30,835 bases of DNA from Planctomycetota bacterium (GCA_016872875.1 VGYW01000042.1:1-30835), one strand, 5' to 3'; counted from the first letter of the stretch, positions 8,259-15,654 are shown. Program-made: numbers and translations. Notes: generated from the letters alone by a model not told the origin.

Positions 8259-9028
8259 CATCTCTCCTCCTTCGGATGGTTGAGGGCGGCGGGGCTGAGG
8301 AACCGCTCGACAGCCAGGGCGCGCCCGGTCTCCGTGCGAAGCGTGCGCTCGATGAACTCGCCGAGGCACTCGTCGCCCATCTTCGCGCAGTGGTCGGGGA
8401 TGTTCACCAGCCAATCGGCGTCCCACACGATTCGGAACTCGGGGGTGTCAATATCGTTGCCGCTGTGGTGGCTGCCGACGATGCGGCAGACGTGTTGGAT
8501 GTCGGCCTCGTCGAAGCCCAGCCCTTCGAGGATGCGGCGGGCGATGGGCGGGCCTTCGAGCTCCTGGAAGCGTCCGGCGGCCGAGCCGTGAACCCGCTCG
8601 GCCTCCTGGATGCCGATGTCGTGGAGGAGCGCGGCGGCGACGACGATGCGGGGGTTGGCCGCCTCGTGCCGCAAGAGCTCCTGGGCGTTCTCCAGGACGC
8701 GGAGGGCGTGTGAGACCCGTTTCTGGTCGCCGCCGAACTGGGCCTTGACCGCCTCGATGAGCTGGTCGGCGAGCGACTCCTCGGCGTACTCTTCGAGCTT
8801 GACCTTTTTGGGGTCGAAGCCGAGGCATCTTTCGGCCTGCTCGCACCACTGTGCGCAGCCGAGGGAGAGCTTCGGGTTGGCCACGCGGCGGCCGCAGCGC
8901 GGGCAGCGGCGGCTGCCGTCGTCGCGGAAGAATTCGATGGCGTAGCCGCAGTGGGCGCACTCGACGTCGAAGATGTCCCCCTTGTCCCAGAAGCGGGTGT
9001 CCTGGCCCGGGCACACGATCTTACTCAT
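8258..9028 (-). CDS. HD-domain phosphohydrolase with N-terminal zinc ribbon
   Basis: A 256-residue protein. Residues 24-45 form a zinc ribbon (CAHC then CPRC), and further cysteines (58, 62, 68) follow. The HD domain runs from about residue 100 and has the expected metal residues: a His in RVSHALRV, the HD pair in AALLHDIGI, a His-His in GSHHSGND and an Asp in VWDADWLV. Such HD proteins hydrolyse phosphate esters of nucleotides, but the substrate is unknown. The start ATG 9028 has GGGAGG 6 nt upstream; the open frame before it reads through the end of the reductase gene and a repeat. It overlaps the preceding reductase gene by 8 nt and the following fprA by a stop/start overlap, so these three are translated from one message. 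Proteins of this type recur next to hcp or fprA in anaerobes. Confidence 0.85.
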   Translation of the reverse strand: MSKIVCPGQDTRFWDKGDIFDVECAHCGYAIEFFRDDGSRRCPRCGRRVANPKLSLGCAQWCEQAERCLGFDPKKVKLEEYAEESLADQLIEAVKAQFGGDQKRVSHALRVLENAQELLRHEAANPRIVVAAALLHDIGIQEAERVHGSAAGRFQELEGPPIARRILEGLGFDEADIQHVCRIVGSHHSGNDIDTPEFRIVWDADWLVNIPDHCAKMGDECLGEFIERTLRTETGRALAVERFLSPAALNHPKEER

Positions 9029-9959
9029 CTTGCGCCTCCCTTCTCGCCGGCGTTGTGGGCGGGGGCTCTGTCCCCCGCGGGGCAGGGACGCCCCACCCAC
9101 AGTCCTTCTGCCCCGCGACGCGCATCCAATGCTCTGCAAAACGCTCGCCCGGCAGCGCCTCGGCGAGGAAGCGCTCGACCGCCTCAGCGATGGTGCGGAC
9201 CGCCTCGGCTGGGCTGGCGGCCGTGCCGACGGCCTCGGCCAGATGCGGGTGGCGGCCCAGCTTGCCGCCCGCGAGGATGCGGCCGGCTGGCTCCGAGAGC
9301 GCGATGGCCTCGGGAGGACAAATGTCGCGGCAGCGGGTGCAGCCCTGGCAGAGAGATTCCTCGACTTCGGCCGCCAAGCGGCCTCCGCTCGGAATGACAG
9401 AGGGTATGGTGATCGCCTTGTCGGGGCAGGCCTCCTCGCACGCGCGGCAGGCGATGCACTTGTCGGGGTCCACGCCCGGCCGCACGAGGCCCACGAGCCC
9501 GATGTCGGCTATCTGCGGCCGCGAGCAGCCGTTGGGACACCCCGCGATGGCGATCCGCAGCTTGTGGTGGAAGAGGATGCGGTCGCCCTCCACGCGGCGG
9601 CGCAGCCGCTCCGAGATGTCGCTCGCCCGCGCCCAGTCCTCGATGGCCTGCTTCCACTCGCCGGGCTTGATGAGGACGTTGGGGCAGCCGCTGAGCTCGC
9701 AGTGGCAGACCTCGATGGCGAGCATCTCGGCGCCCGGCTGATTCGCCTGCGGCATCATCCGCTGAAGCTCGGCCTGGGACTTCTCGCCCGCGGCGGCCTT
9801 GAAGCGCGCCTCGCCCTCCCGCACGTCGGCCAGCGTGACCCGCTCCCCGCCGCGGGCGCGCACGCGCTCCTCCACCTTGCGGCGCGCCAGCGGCCGCACG
9901 AAGAACGGCGCCCGCGAGAGGGCCTGCTCCGCCTCGGGTTCCCACGCTATTCTTGCCAT
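9021..9959 (-). CDS. Siroheme-type nitrite/sulfite reductase-like protein fused to a two-cluster ferredoxin
   Basis: A 312-residue protein. Residues 5-55 resemble the PCP-reductase helical domain (EPEAEQALSRAPFFVRPLAR). Then come a half-module of sulfite/nitrite reductase with CHCELSGCPN (Cys85, 87, 92) and AGCPNGCSRPQI (Cys141, 145, a siroheme/[4Fe-4S]-like motif), and a ferredoxin domain with CIACRACEEACP (168-179) and CQGCTRCRDICP (204-215). The family is related to assimilatory and Fsr-type reductases, but this protein is too short to be a complete one, so it may be an electron-transfer or partial reductase subunit. A repeat element sits in frame between the two ferredoxin motifs (residues about 186-202), and another forms the last ~18 residues. 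Start ATG 9959 begins MARIAWEPEAE; the upstream frame is TCGAT-type repeat translation. It overlaps the HD gene by 8 nt. Confidence 0.8.
   Translation of the reverse strand: MARIAWEPEAEQALSRAPFFVRPLARRKVEERVRARGGERVTLADVREGEARFKAAAGEKSQAELQRMMPQANQPGAEMLAIEVCHCELSGCPNVLIKPGEWKQAIEDWARASDISERLRRRVEGDRILFHHKLRIAIAGCPNGCSRPQIADIGLVGLVRPGVDPDKCIACRACEEACPDKAITIPSVIPSGGRLAAEVEESLCQGCTRCRDICPPEAIALSEPAGRILAGGKLGRHPHLAEAVGTAASPAEAVRTIAEAVERFLAEALPGERFAEHWMRVAGQKDCGWGVPAPRGTEPPPTTPARREAQDE
9352..9410. repeat. In-frame repeat element inside the reductase ferredoxin domain
   Basis: Read on the minus strand, GTCATTCCGAGCGGAGG, then GGCCGCTTGGCGGCC, then GAAGTCGAGGAATCTC. The core CTCCGCTCGGAA (9383-9394) recurs exactly at 21069-21080 in an intergenic region. 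I recognise the overall string as a dispersed element common in bacterial genomes (its other frame reads CHSERSEES). It adds about 17 residues between the two Cys motifs. Confidence 0.7.
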
Positions 9960-9982
9960 TGCACCATCCCACGCACGGCCGC

Positions 9983-10039
9983 GATTGACTCGACCGATTC
10001 GATCGATTCGGTCGATTCGATCGATTCGCCCGATCGAGC
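9983..10039. repeat. GATTCGATC-type short direct/inverted repeat
   Basis: Units of CGATTCGATCGATTCG recur with one-base variants across 57 bp between the ferredoxin gene and the reductase start. The units are partly self-complementary. The 133-nt gap (9960-10092) contains nothing else. Confidence 0.75.
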
Positions 10040-10092
10040 AACGGGGCCTTCGCCTCGCCCCTCTACCCCCCAATCATGCCCACCCCCCGTTT

Positions 10093-10959
10093 TCAGTCCA
10101 GCGGCGCCTTCTCCAGCACCTCCCCCCGGAGGCTGATCGTCGTCTCCGTCGCGGGGATGTCCTTCCCGGAGTCGGCGAGGGCCTGACGCAGGACGTGGAC
10201 GAGGCCGAAGCAACAGGGGACCTCCATGTGGACGACCTCGATGGACTTGATGTCGTTCTGTCGGAAGACCTCGGCGAGCTTGCGGCGGTAGAAGTCCACG
10301 TCGTCGAGCTTCGGGCAGCCCACGAGCACCACGCGGCCCTTCAGGAAGTCCTCGTGGAAGCTCGCGTACGCGAACGGCACGCAGTCGGCCACGAGCACCA
10401 CGTCGGCGCCCTTCAGGTACGGCGCCTGCGGCGGCACCAGGGTTATCTGCACGGGCCACTGGCGGAGGCGCGAAGGCGCCCTCACCCCCTCCCCCCTCTC
10501 CCCTGGGGAGAGGGGCAGGGGTGAGGGCGCCGCGGCTGCCGGCGCCTTGTCCTCGAACTGCACCGCCCGCGAGCCCGGGCACCCGCCCCCCGCGTGCGGA
10601 GCGGGGCGCGGGACGCCGATCCCGCGCTCCTTGAGGAAATCCAGCGCCGTCTTCAGCAGCTCGAACTCCCCGTGCTCGCGCAGGTGCTCGAGGTGGGCGT
10701 TGATCGTGTTCGGCCCCTGGCGCGCGATGTTCTCCATCACCCGCCGCTCGTCGTAGGGCTCCGCCTCGCGCTCCTCGATGGCGATGGCGTCCACCGGGCA
10801 CGTGCCGAGGCACGCGCCCAACCCGTCGCAGAACAGGTCGCTGATGAGCCGCGCCTTCCCGTCAATCACCTGAAGCGCCCCCTCCGGGCAGCCCGGGATG
10901 CACTCCCCGCAGCCCGTGCACTTGTCTTCGTCAATCTTGATGATCTGCCGCAACGGCAT
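10093..10959 (-). CDS. 4Fe-4S dicluster electron-transfer protein
   Basis: A 288-residue protein. The N-terminal ferredoxin domain has a canonical motif CTGCGECIPGCP (Cys14, 17, 20, 24) and a second, atypical motif CDGLGACLGTCP (Cys44, 50, 54), where one CX2C is replaced by CX5C. The C-terminal half (from about residue 165) contains VADCVPFAY, VGCPKLDD and a closing VPCCFGLVH, a Cys-rich module found in this protein family, whose function is not established. Between the halves a C/G-rich palindromic element (10476-10531) is translated in frame as SPLPLSPGERGEG. The start ATG 10959 has GGAG 7-8 nt upstream and overlaps the Rrf2 gene by 29 nt, so the two are co-translated. It presumably supplies electrons to the reductase or to FprA. 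Confidence 0.85.
   Translation of the reverse strand: MPLRQIIKIDEDKCTGCGECIPGCPEGALQVIDGKARLISDLFCDGLGACLGTCPVDAIAIEEREAEPYDERRVMENIARQGPNTINAHLEHLREHGEFELLKTALDFLKERGIGVPRPAPHAGGGCPGSRAVQFEDKAPAAAAPSPLPLSPGERGEGVRAPSRLRQWPVQITLVPPQAPYLKGADVVLVADCVPFAYASFHEDFLKGRVVLVGCPKLDDVDFYRRKLAEVFRQNDIKSIEVVHMEVPCCFGLVHVLRQALADSGKDIPATETTISLRGEVLEKAPLD
10476..10531. repeat. Palindromic element in frame in the ferredoxin gene
   Basis: GGCGCCCTCACCCC begins a left arm (10476-10504) that pairs almost perfectly with 10505-10531, apart from a one- or two-base bulge. The left arm shares CCCTCACCCCC...CCTCTCCCC with the intergenic element at 5131-5157. It lies at a domain boundary and does not break the frame. 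Confidence 0.85.
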
Positions 10960-11374
10960 TCGATGTCTCCTTCCCCTCCGCCAGGTCGCTCAGCGTTGCG
11001 TTCGCAAGATAGGCCCTCAGGCGGCCATCGAGCTCCTCGGTCACGCCCCGGAACACGCAGCGCTTCCTCCCACACACGGGCGCCCCGAACACGCAGCTCG
11101 CCGGCTCCACCGCCCCCTCGATGGCCTGGTAGATTTCCAGAAGCGTCACCTCCCCGGCCGGCCTCGCCAGCGCGAACCCCCCCTTCGGCCCGCGTGTGGA
11201 CTCTACGATGCCCTCGTGCACCAGCCGCTGCATCACCTTGGCCAGGTGCGCCTCCGAGGCACTCAGCCGCTCCGCGAGCTCCTTTGCCGACGCCCGCCCG
11301 TTGCCGCCCGCCAGCATGACCGCGGCGTGGATGCCGAGCGAGGCGGCCTCTGGGAACTTGATGAGCTTGGGCAA
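10931..11374 (-). CDS. Rrf2-family Fe-S transcriptional regulator (NsrR/IscR type)
   Basis: A 147-residue regulator. The winged HTH covers about residues 11-72 (SAKELAERLSASEAHLAKVM, then wing RGPKGGFALARP). The cluster-binding loop has three cysteines at 94, 101 and 106 (CX6CX4C), as in Rrf2 proteins that ligate an Fe-S cluster. Family members such as NsrR sense NO and IscR senses cluster status; the downstream hcp and fprA genes favour an NO/redox role (inference). I chose TTG 11374 because AAGGGG lies just upstream and the protein then begins MPKLIKFPEAASLGIHA as in homologues; the longer open frame would include the promoter. It heads the minus-strand block, and a palindrome over its -10 box suggests autorepression. 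Confidence 0.9.
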   Translation of the reverse strand: MPKLIKFPEAASLGIHAAVMLAGGNGRASAKELAERLSASEAHLAKVMQRLVHEGIVESTRGPKGGFALARPAGEVTLLEIYQAIEGAVEPASCVFGAPVCGRKRCVFRGVTEELDGRLRAYLANATLSDLAEGKETSNAVAADHQD

Positions 11375-11396
11375 AGCAGGCCCCTTCAAGTATTCT

Positions 11397-11431
11397 GGTG
11401 TTATAATACCTAAATCCCCGCACGCTGTCAA
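11397..11431 (-). promoter_or_regulatory. Promoter and operator of the Rrf2-hcp block
   Basis: On the minus strand TTGACA (11431-11426), a 17-nt spacer and TATTAT (11408-11403) form a near-consensus sigma-70 promoter. The palindrome GGTGTTATAATACC (11397-11410) overlaps the -10 box, and a wider GTATT/AATAC pair (11390-11394 with 11405-11409) surrounds it, as expected for a repressor site. The predicted start of transcription lies about 22 nt before the TTG start. Confidence 0.75.
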
Positions 11432-11478
11432 GAGGAAAAATCCATCGGCTGGGCTACAGGACTGGAAGCAGCGTGCCT

Positions 11479-11486
11479 GGTATAAT
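11479..11486 (+). promoter_or_regulatory. Extended -10 promoter for the FAD oxidoreductase
   Basis: TGGTATAAT matches the extended -10 pattern (TGnTATAAT). No good -35 lies 17 nt upstream. It lies about 47 nt before the GTG start and would give a leader of about 40 nt. Confidence 0.45.
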
Positions 11487-11532
11487 GCGGTGGGTTTCCT
11501 GGGCGTGTCGTGGGCCTCTGAGGAGCCTTCCT

Positions 11533-14466
11533 GTGTTCGACCCCAACACCTGTTACGACGTGGCGGTGTTCGGCGGCGGGCTGTGCGGGTTCGCGGCGGC
11601 GCGGGAGCTCGCCCGCAAGGGCCTCTGCGTGGCCCTCATCGAGCGCCGCCCCGCGCTCGGATGGGAGACGACCTGGGCGTTCTCCACATTGCTCCAGGAA
11701 GGCTCAAGCGACACGAGCCGATGGCTTCAGGCGAAACTGACGGCAGCGGGCGGCTATCGCCACCTGGAGCGCCACTACGGATTGCTCGACCCACCCATCG
11801 CCGAGCTGGTGCTCGAGCGGGGCGCGCGCGAGGCGGGGATCGAGGTTCTGCTCTATGCGCAGGCGGTGGCGCTCGCGCTCCGCGGCGACCTGGTGGCCGG
11901 CGTTCTCGTGGGCACGAAGTCCGGCGAGACGGCCGTGGGGGCACGGGTCTACGTTGACGCCACGGACAACGCGCTGCTGTGGGTGCTCGCCGGCGGCGAG
12001 CTGGAGGCCTCGGGCGAAGGCCCCGGCGAGTGCAGGGTGCTCCTCAACGGCGTGGCAGGGAACGCCGACGACCTCAAGCCGGTGGGCGATCTGGCGGGCT
12101 GCCGCATCGTGCAGTTCTGGCCCACAGTGTGGCCTGGCGAGGCGTTGCTGACGTTCGCCATCGAGCGGTGCGACATCCGCGCGGCGCGGCTCGCGCTCCC
12201 CGGCCTCCTGCGTGCGCTCCGCCGCCGCGTGCCCGCCCTCGCCGGCGCACTCGCCACCAGCGTGGCCTGCGAACTCCTCCCGCTGTGTCTCCCAGCGCCC
12301 CCTGGGGGGCGCAGGGCGGCCCACCCCATAGCCAGGAACCTCTTCAGGCCCGGCCCCTGGGGCCTTGTGGAGCACCAACCATCGTGCATCAGGACCCCGA
12401 GCATGTATGTCCTGGAAGGAGAGGAGTCGGCAGACGAGGTGGCCAACGCGCTGCCGGCGGTTCCTGCTCCGTACCCTGGCGACGACCTCCCCCATTCGCG
12501 GGTGGCTCCGCCCACGCACCAGGCCGACGTGGTGGTGTGCGGGGGCGGGACGGGTGGGGCCCTCGCGGCCATCGCCTCGGCGCGGCAGGGGGCGAAGACC
12601 GTCCTCATCGAGCAGGGCACCTGCCTCGGCGGAATCGGCACAGGCGGCGGCATCCACTCATACTACCACGGCGTCACGGGCGGCCTCCAGGACGAACTGG
12701 ACAAGCGCGTGACCGAGCTCGCGCCCCTCTTCGGCCGCGCCGACGGCTTCCACCCCGAGGCCAAGAAGGTGGTCCTCGAGCAGATGGCCGCCGAGGCCGG
12801 CGTGGAAGTCGTCTACAACACGACGATCACCGGCGCCCAGACGGAGTGCGTGCCGAGCCGCCTCCCCGCGAAGCCGCGGGACACGGCGGAGCTTGTCCGC
12901 CGCCTGCGAGCCGTCGTGGCCGCCGGGCCGGAGGGGAATGCCCTCTACCGCGCAAAGGCGTTTGTGGACGCCACGGGCGACGGCGACCTCGCGGCGATGG
13001 CGGGCGCTCACTTCACGTTCGGCCGGGCCACCGACGGCTTGCCCCACGCCTACTCGCTCGCCGCAGGCCGCCTGAGCGACGACGGGAAGCTGCTCATCAC
13101 GAATTTCGACGCGGGCTACTGCGACCCGACCGACGCCGTGGACATGACCCGCGCGCGGCGCCACGCCCTGGGACATTACTGGCGGGACAAGTTCGACGCG
13201 AAGACGCGCCTCCTCTACATCGCGCCCATCCTGGGCCTCCGAAACAGCCGCCAGGTGGCGGGCGACTACTGCCTCACCCTGGCCGACGAGATCGCGGGAC
13301 GCCAGTTCCCCGACGCCATCGCCTACGCCTACTCGCACTTCGACAACCACGGCTTCGACTACGAGAACGAGAGCGACGAGGCGATGCTCTGGGTCTGGCT
13401 GCTCGGCAACTGGGGGCGGCGCTACGGCTGCGAAATCCCCTACCGCTGCCTCCTCCCCATCGGTGTCGAGGGCCTCCTGATGGCCTGCCGCGCCCTCTCG
13501 ATGACCCACGACGCCCACAACCAGCTCCGCATGCAGCGCGACCTTCAGCGCATCGGCGAGGCGGCCGGCGTGGCCGCGGCACTCGCCGCGCGCCGCGGCC
13601 TCACCCCCCGTGAGGCACCCGTCCCCGAAATCCAGAAGGCCCTCCTCGCCTCCGGCGCACTCGGCCCGCGGGAGCCACAGGCGGGACGCCTGTGCCACCG
13701 CCCCTCTCCAGAGCCGAAGGAAGGTGGCACAGGCATCTTGCCTGTGGGGGGCGACCTCACCCTTGCCGACGCGCTTCACGAGAGCAGTTGGATGCCCCCA
13801 CAGGTGCCGGCGCTCCCCTTCGCCGAGCGGATCGCGCAGCTCGGCACTGAGAAGACCTCGGAGGCCTGCTGGGACCTCATCCGCTGCGGGGAGGAAGCCC
13901 TGCCGCTCCTCCTTGAGGCGGCAAAGGGCGAGAAGCCCGCCAGCCGCTTCTGGGCATCCGTGGCCCTCGCCATGCTCAAGCGCCCCGAGGCCGCGCCGGA
14001 GCTTCGCGCCGCGCTCGCCGAGCGGAGGGCCGACGTGCCCGATGGCCGCAAGTCCGCCCCCCTCTGGAAACCCGCTGTCGTCCTCCTCGGCCGCATCGCC
14101 GACCGCGGGGCCGTGCCCGAACTGTGCAAGGTCCTCGAAGACCGCCAGGCCGACCTCGACGCCCTCATCGCCGCGGTCCGCGCCCTGGCCCGCATCGGCG
14201 ACCCGGCCGCGGTCCCCGCCCTCGACGCCCTCGTCGAGCGGCCCGACCTCCCGGCGGAGCGCATCCTCCAGGTCAGCACCCCTGGGGGCCGTCCCGTGCG
14301 CGAGGACGCCCGCTGGCAGCTCGACCTCGCGGCCGCCGAGGCCCTGGCCCGTCTCGGCTCCCCTCGCCCCGACCTCATCGCCCGCCACGCCGACGACGAG
14401 CGGGCCTACGTCCGCCGCTATGCGCGCCAGGTCGCGGCAGCAACCCCGGGCCTCGATCGCACGTAG
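11533..14466 (+). CDS. FAD-dependent oxidoreductase with two Rossmann modules and HEAT-like C-terminus
   Basis: A 977-residue protein. Residues 8-40 hold a dinucleotide-binding motif (GGGLCGF and VALIERRPALG). A second, more complete FAD_oxidored domain starts near residue 335 (GGGTGGALAAIASARQGA, then LIEQGTCLGGIGTGGG) and ends near 640-690 with LPIGVEGLLMACRALSMTHDA, the C-terminal FAD contact. From about 770 to 975 come helical repeats with Arg/Ala/Leu periodicity (AVPELCKVLED, AVPALDALVER) that look like HEAT repeats. The substrate is unknown; related proteins in polysaccharide-degrading lineages are annotated only as FAD-dependent oxidoreductases. I chose GTG 11533 because AGGAG lies 7 nt upstream and the TATAAT promoter precedes it. 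A palindromic element (13675-13747) is inserted in frame between the FAD and HEAT parts. The sialidase follows 10 nt downstream in the same unit. Confidence 0.85.
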   Translation: MFDPNTCYDVAVFGGGLCGFAAARELARKGLCVALIERRPALGWETTWAFSTLLQEGSSDTSRWLQAKLTAAGGYRHLERHYGLLDPPIAELVLERGAREAGIEVLLYAQAVALALRGDLVAGVLVGTKSGETAVGARVYVDATDNALLWVLAGGELEASGEGPGECRVLLNGVAGNADDLKPVGDLAGCRIVQFWPTVWPGEALLTFAIERCDIRAARLALPGLLRALRRRVPALAGALATSVACELLPLCLPAPPGGRRAAHPIARNLFRPGPWGLVEHQPSCIRTPSMYVLEGEESADEVANALPAVPAPYPGDDLPHSRVAPPTHQADVVVCGGGTGGALAAIASARQGAKTVLIEQGTCLGGIGTGGGIHSYYHGVTGGLQDELDKRVTELAPLFGRADGFHPEAKKVVLEQMAAEAGVEVVYNTTITGAQTECVPSRLPAKPRDTAELVRRLRAVVAAGPEGNALYRAKAFVDATGDGDLAAMAGAHFTFGRATDGLPHAYSLAAGRLSDDGKLLITNFDAGYCDPTDAVDMTRARRHALGHYWRDKFDAKTRLLYIAPILGLRNSRQVAGDYCLTLADEIAGRQFPDAIAYAYSHFDNHGFDYENESDEAMLWVWLLGNWGRRYGCEIPYRCLLPIGVEGLLMACRALSMTHDAHNQLRMQRDLQRIGEAAGVAAALAARRGLTPREAPVPEIQKALLASGALGPREPQAGRLCHRPSPEPKEGGTGILPVGGDLTLADALHESSWMPPQVPALPFAERIAQLGTEKTSEACWDLIRCGEEALPLLLEAAKGEKPASRFWASVALAMLKRPEAAPELRAALAERRADVPDGRKSAPLWKPAVVLLGRIADRGAVPELCKVLEDRQADLDALIAAVRALARIGDPAAVPALDALVERPDLPAERILQVSTPGGRPVREDARWQLDLAAAEALARLGSPRPDLIARHADDERAYVRRYARQVAAATPGLDRT
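13675..13747. repeat. In-frame inverted repeat in the FAD oxidoreductase gene
   Basis: Arms of 25 bp (13675-13699 and 13723-13747) pair except for a few bases in the middle; each arm is itself a small hairpin (CCACAGGC...GCCTGTG). The loop is 23 nt. It is translated as about 24 residues including GTGILPVG, a peptide signature I recognise from dispersed repeats in high-GC environmental genomes. Confidence 0.85.
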
Positions 14467-14476
14467 GAGATGCCTC

Positions 14477-15628
14477 ATGAGCAGCGTTTGCCGCGTGTGC
14501 GGGCTTGCGCTCGCGTTCGCACTCTTCCACAAGGGAGCACTCGCCATGTCGCCAGAGAAGACCTCGTTCGTGATCTGCAAGGAGCCCGGCCGCTACATCG
14601 GCTGGCCCACGATAGCCAGGACCGCCGAGGGGGAACTGCTCATCGTGTTCTCGGGCGACCGCGAGGCACACGTTTGCCCCTTCGGCAAGACGCAACTCGT
14701 GCGGAGCAAGGACGGCGGAAACACCTGGTCGCCGCCCGAGACCATCAACAAGACGCCACTCGACGACCGCGACGCCGGCATCCTCGTGACCTCCAAGGGC
14801 ACCATCATCGTCACCTGGTTCACCTCGCTCGCCTTCGAGGAGTACCCGAACCTCAAGAAGCAGGTCGAAGGCCCCTGGAAGGACTACATCGCCAGGATCA
14901 CGGAGGCGGACCGCGCGAAGTGGCTCGGCCGCTGGCTCCGCCGCTCGACCGACGGCGGGAAGACCTGGGGCGAAGCGATTGACAGCGTGGTGAACTCCCC
15001 CCACGGCCCAATCGAGCTCAAGGACGGCCGCCTGCTCTATCTGGGCGTGAACCTGTTGGCCGGCTCGAACCGCGGCCCGAAGGTGCCCAAGGGCCAACGC
15101 ATGGCCGCCGCCGAATCGCGCGACGACGGCAAGACCTGGCAGGTCATCGGCTGCGTCCCTGTCCCGGAAGGCGTCGCCGAGAGCGGCTTCCACGAACTCC
15201 ACGCCGTCGAAACCGCGGACGGCAGGCTCGTCGGCATGGTCCGCCACCACGGCCAGCCGGGCGACCAGGTGCTCTGGCAGACGGAGAGCGCCGACGGCGG
15301 CAAGACCTGGAGCGAGGCCCGCCCGACCGCCATCTGGGGCCTCCCGCCGCACCTCATCCGGCTCCGCGACGGCCGCCTCCTCGTCACCTACGGCCACCGA
15401 CGCCCCAAGTTCGGCCAGCGCGCCTGCCTCAGCCCCGACGGGGGAAAGACCTGGGACTACCCCAACGAAATCCTCATCCGCGACGACGCCCCCAACGGCG
15501 ACCTCGGCTACCCCGCATCGCTCCAGATGGACGACGACACCATCCTCACCATCTACTACCAGGTGGACAAGCCCGGCGAGAAGACCTGCCTGATGGGCAC
15601 CCTCTGGAAGCTGCCGAAGAGGGACTGA
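14477..15628 (+). CDS. Secreted sialidase-like protein with five Asp boxes
   Basis: A 383-residue protein. Residues 1-23 form a signal peptide (VCGLALAFALFHKGALA). The rest is a six-bladed beta-propeller with five Asp boxes: SKDGGNTW (~76), STDGGKTW (~157), SRDDGKTW (~214), SADGGKTW (~271) and SPDGGKTW (~319). Exo-alpha-sialidases (GH33-like) cleave terminal sialic acids, but many propellers of this type in PVC-like bacteria have no tested activity. The N-terminal FRIP-type arginine is not obvious here (GRYIGWPTIARTAEG), while REAHVCPFGK and VRHHGQPGDQ could supply polar residues, so activity is uncertain. The start ATG 14477 follows TAGGAG; the open frame before it overlaps the FAD gene in another frame and is spurious. 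It is co-transcribed with the FAD oxidoreductase. Confidence 0.85.
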   Translation: MSSVCRVCGLALAFALFHKGALAMSPEKTSFVICKEPGRYIGWPTIARTAEGELLIVFSGDREAHVCPFGKTQLVRSKDGGNTWSPPETINKTPLDDRDAGILVTSKGTIIVTWFTSLAFEEYPNLKKQVEGPWKDYIARITEADRAKWLGRWLRRSTDGGKTWGEAIDSVVNSPHGPIELKDGRLLYLGVNLLAGSNRGPKVPKGQRMAAAESRDDGKTWQVIGCVPVPEGVAESGFHELHAVETADGRLVGMVRHHGQPGDQVLWQTESADGGKTWSEARPTAIWGLPPHLIRLRDGRLLVTYGHRRPKFGQRACLSPDGGKTWDYPNEILIRDDAPNGDLGYPASLQMDDDTILTIYYQVDKPGEKTCLMGTLWKLPKRD

Positions 15629-15654
15629 GGCCCCTACCCTTGCCAGAATGTTTC

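Noticed and set aside
11979..13613. 544-codon plus-strand frame within the FAD oxidoreductase
   Set aside because: Arg/Pro-rich translation in another frame of a gene with clear FAD motifs.
13610..14476. Upstream extension of the sialidase frame
   Set aside because: It overlaps the FAD/HEAT gene in another frame and is Pro/Ser/Arg-rich; the signal peptide and ribosome-binding site fix the start at 14477.
12658..14580. 640-codon minus-strand frame opposite the FAD oxidoreductase
   Set aside because: It spans two genes on the other strand and shows no recognisable motif.
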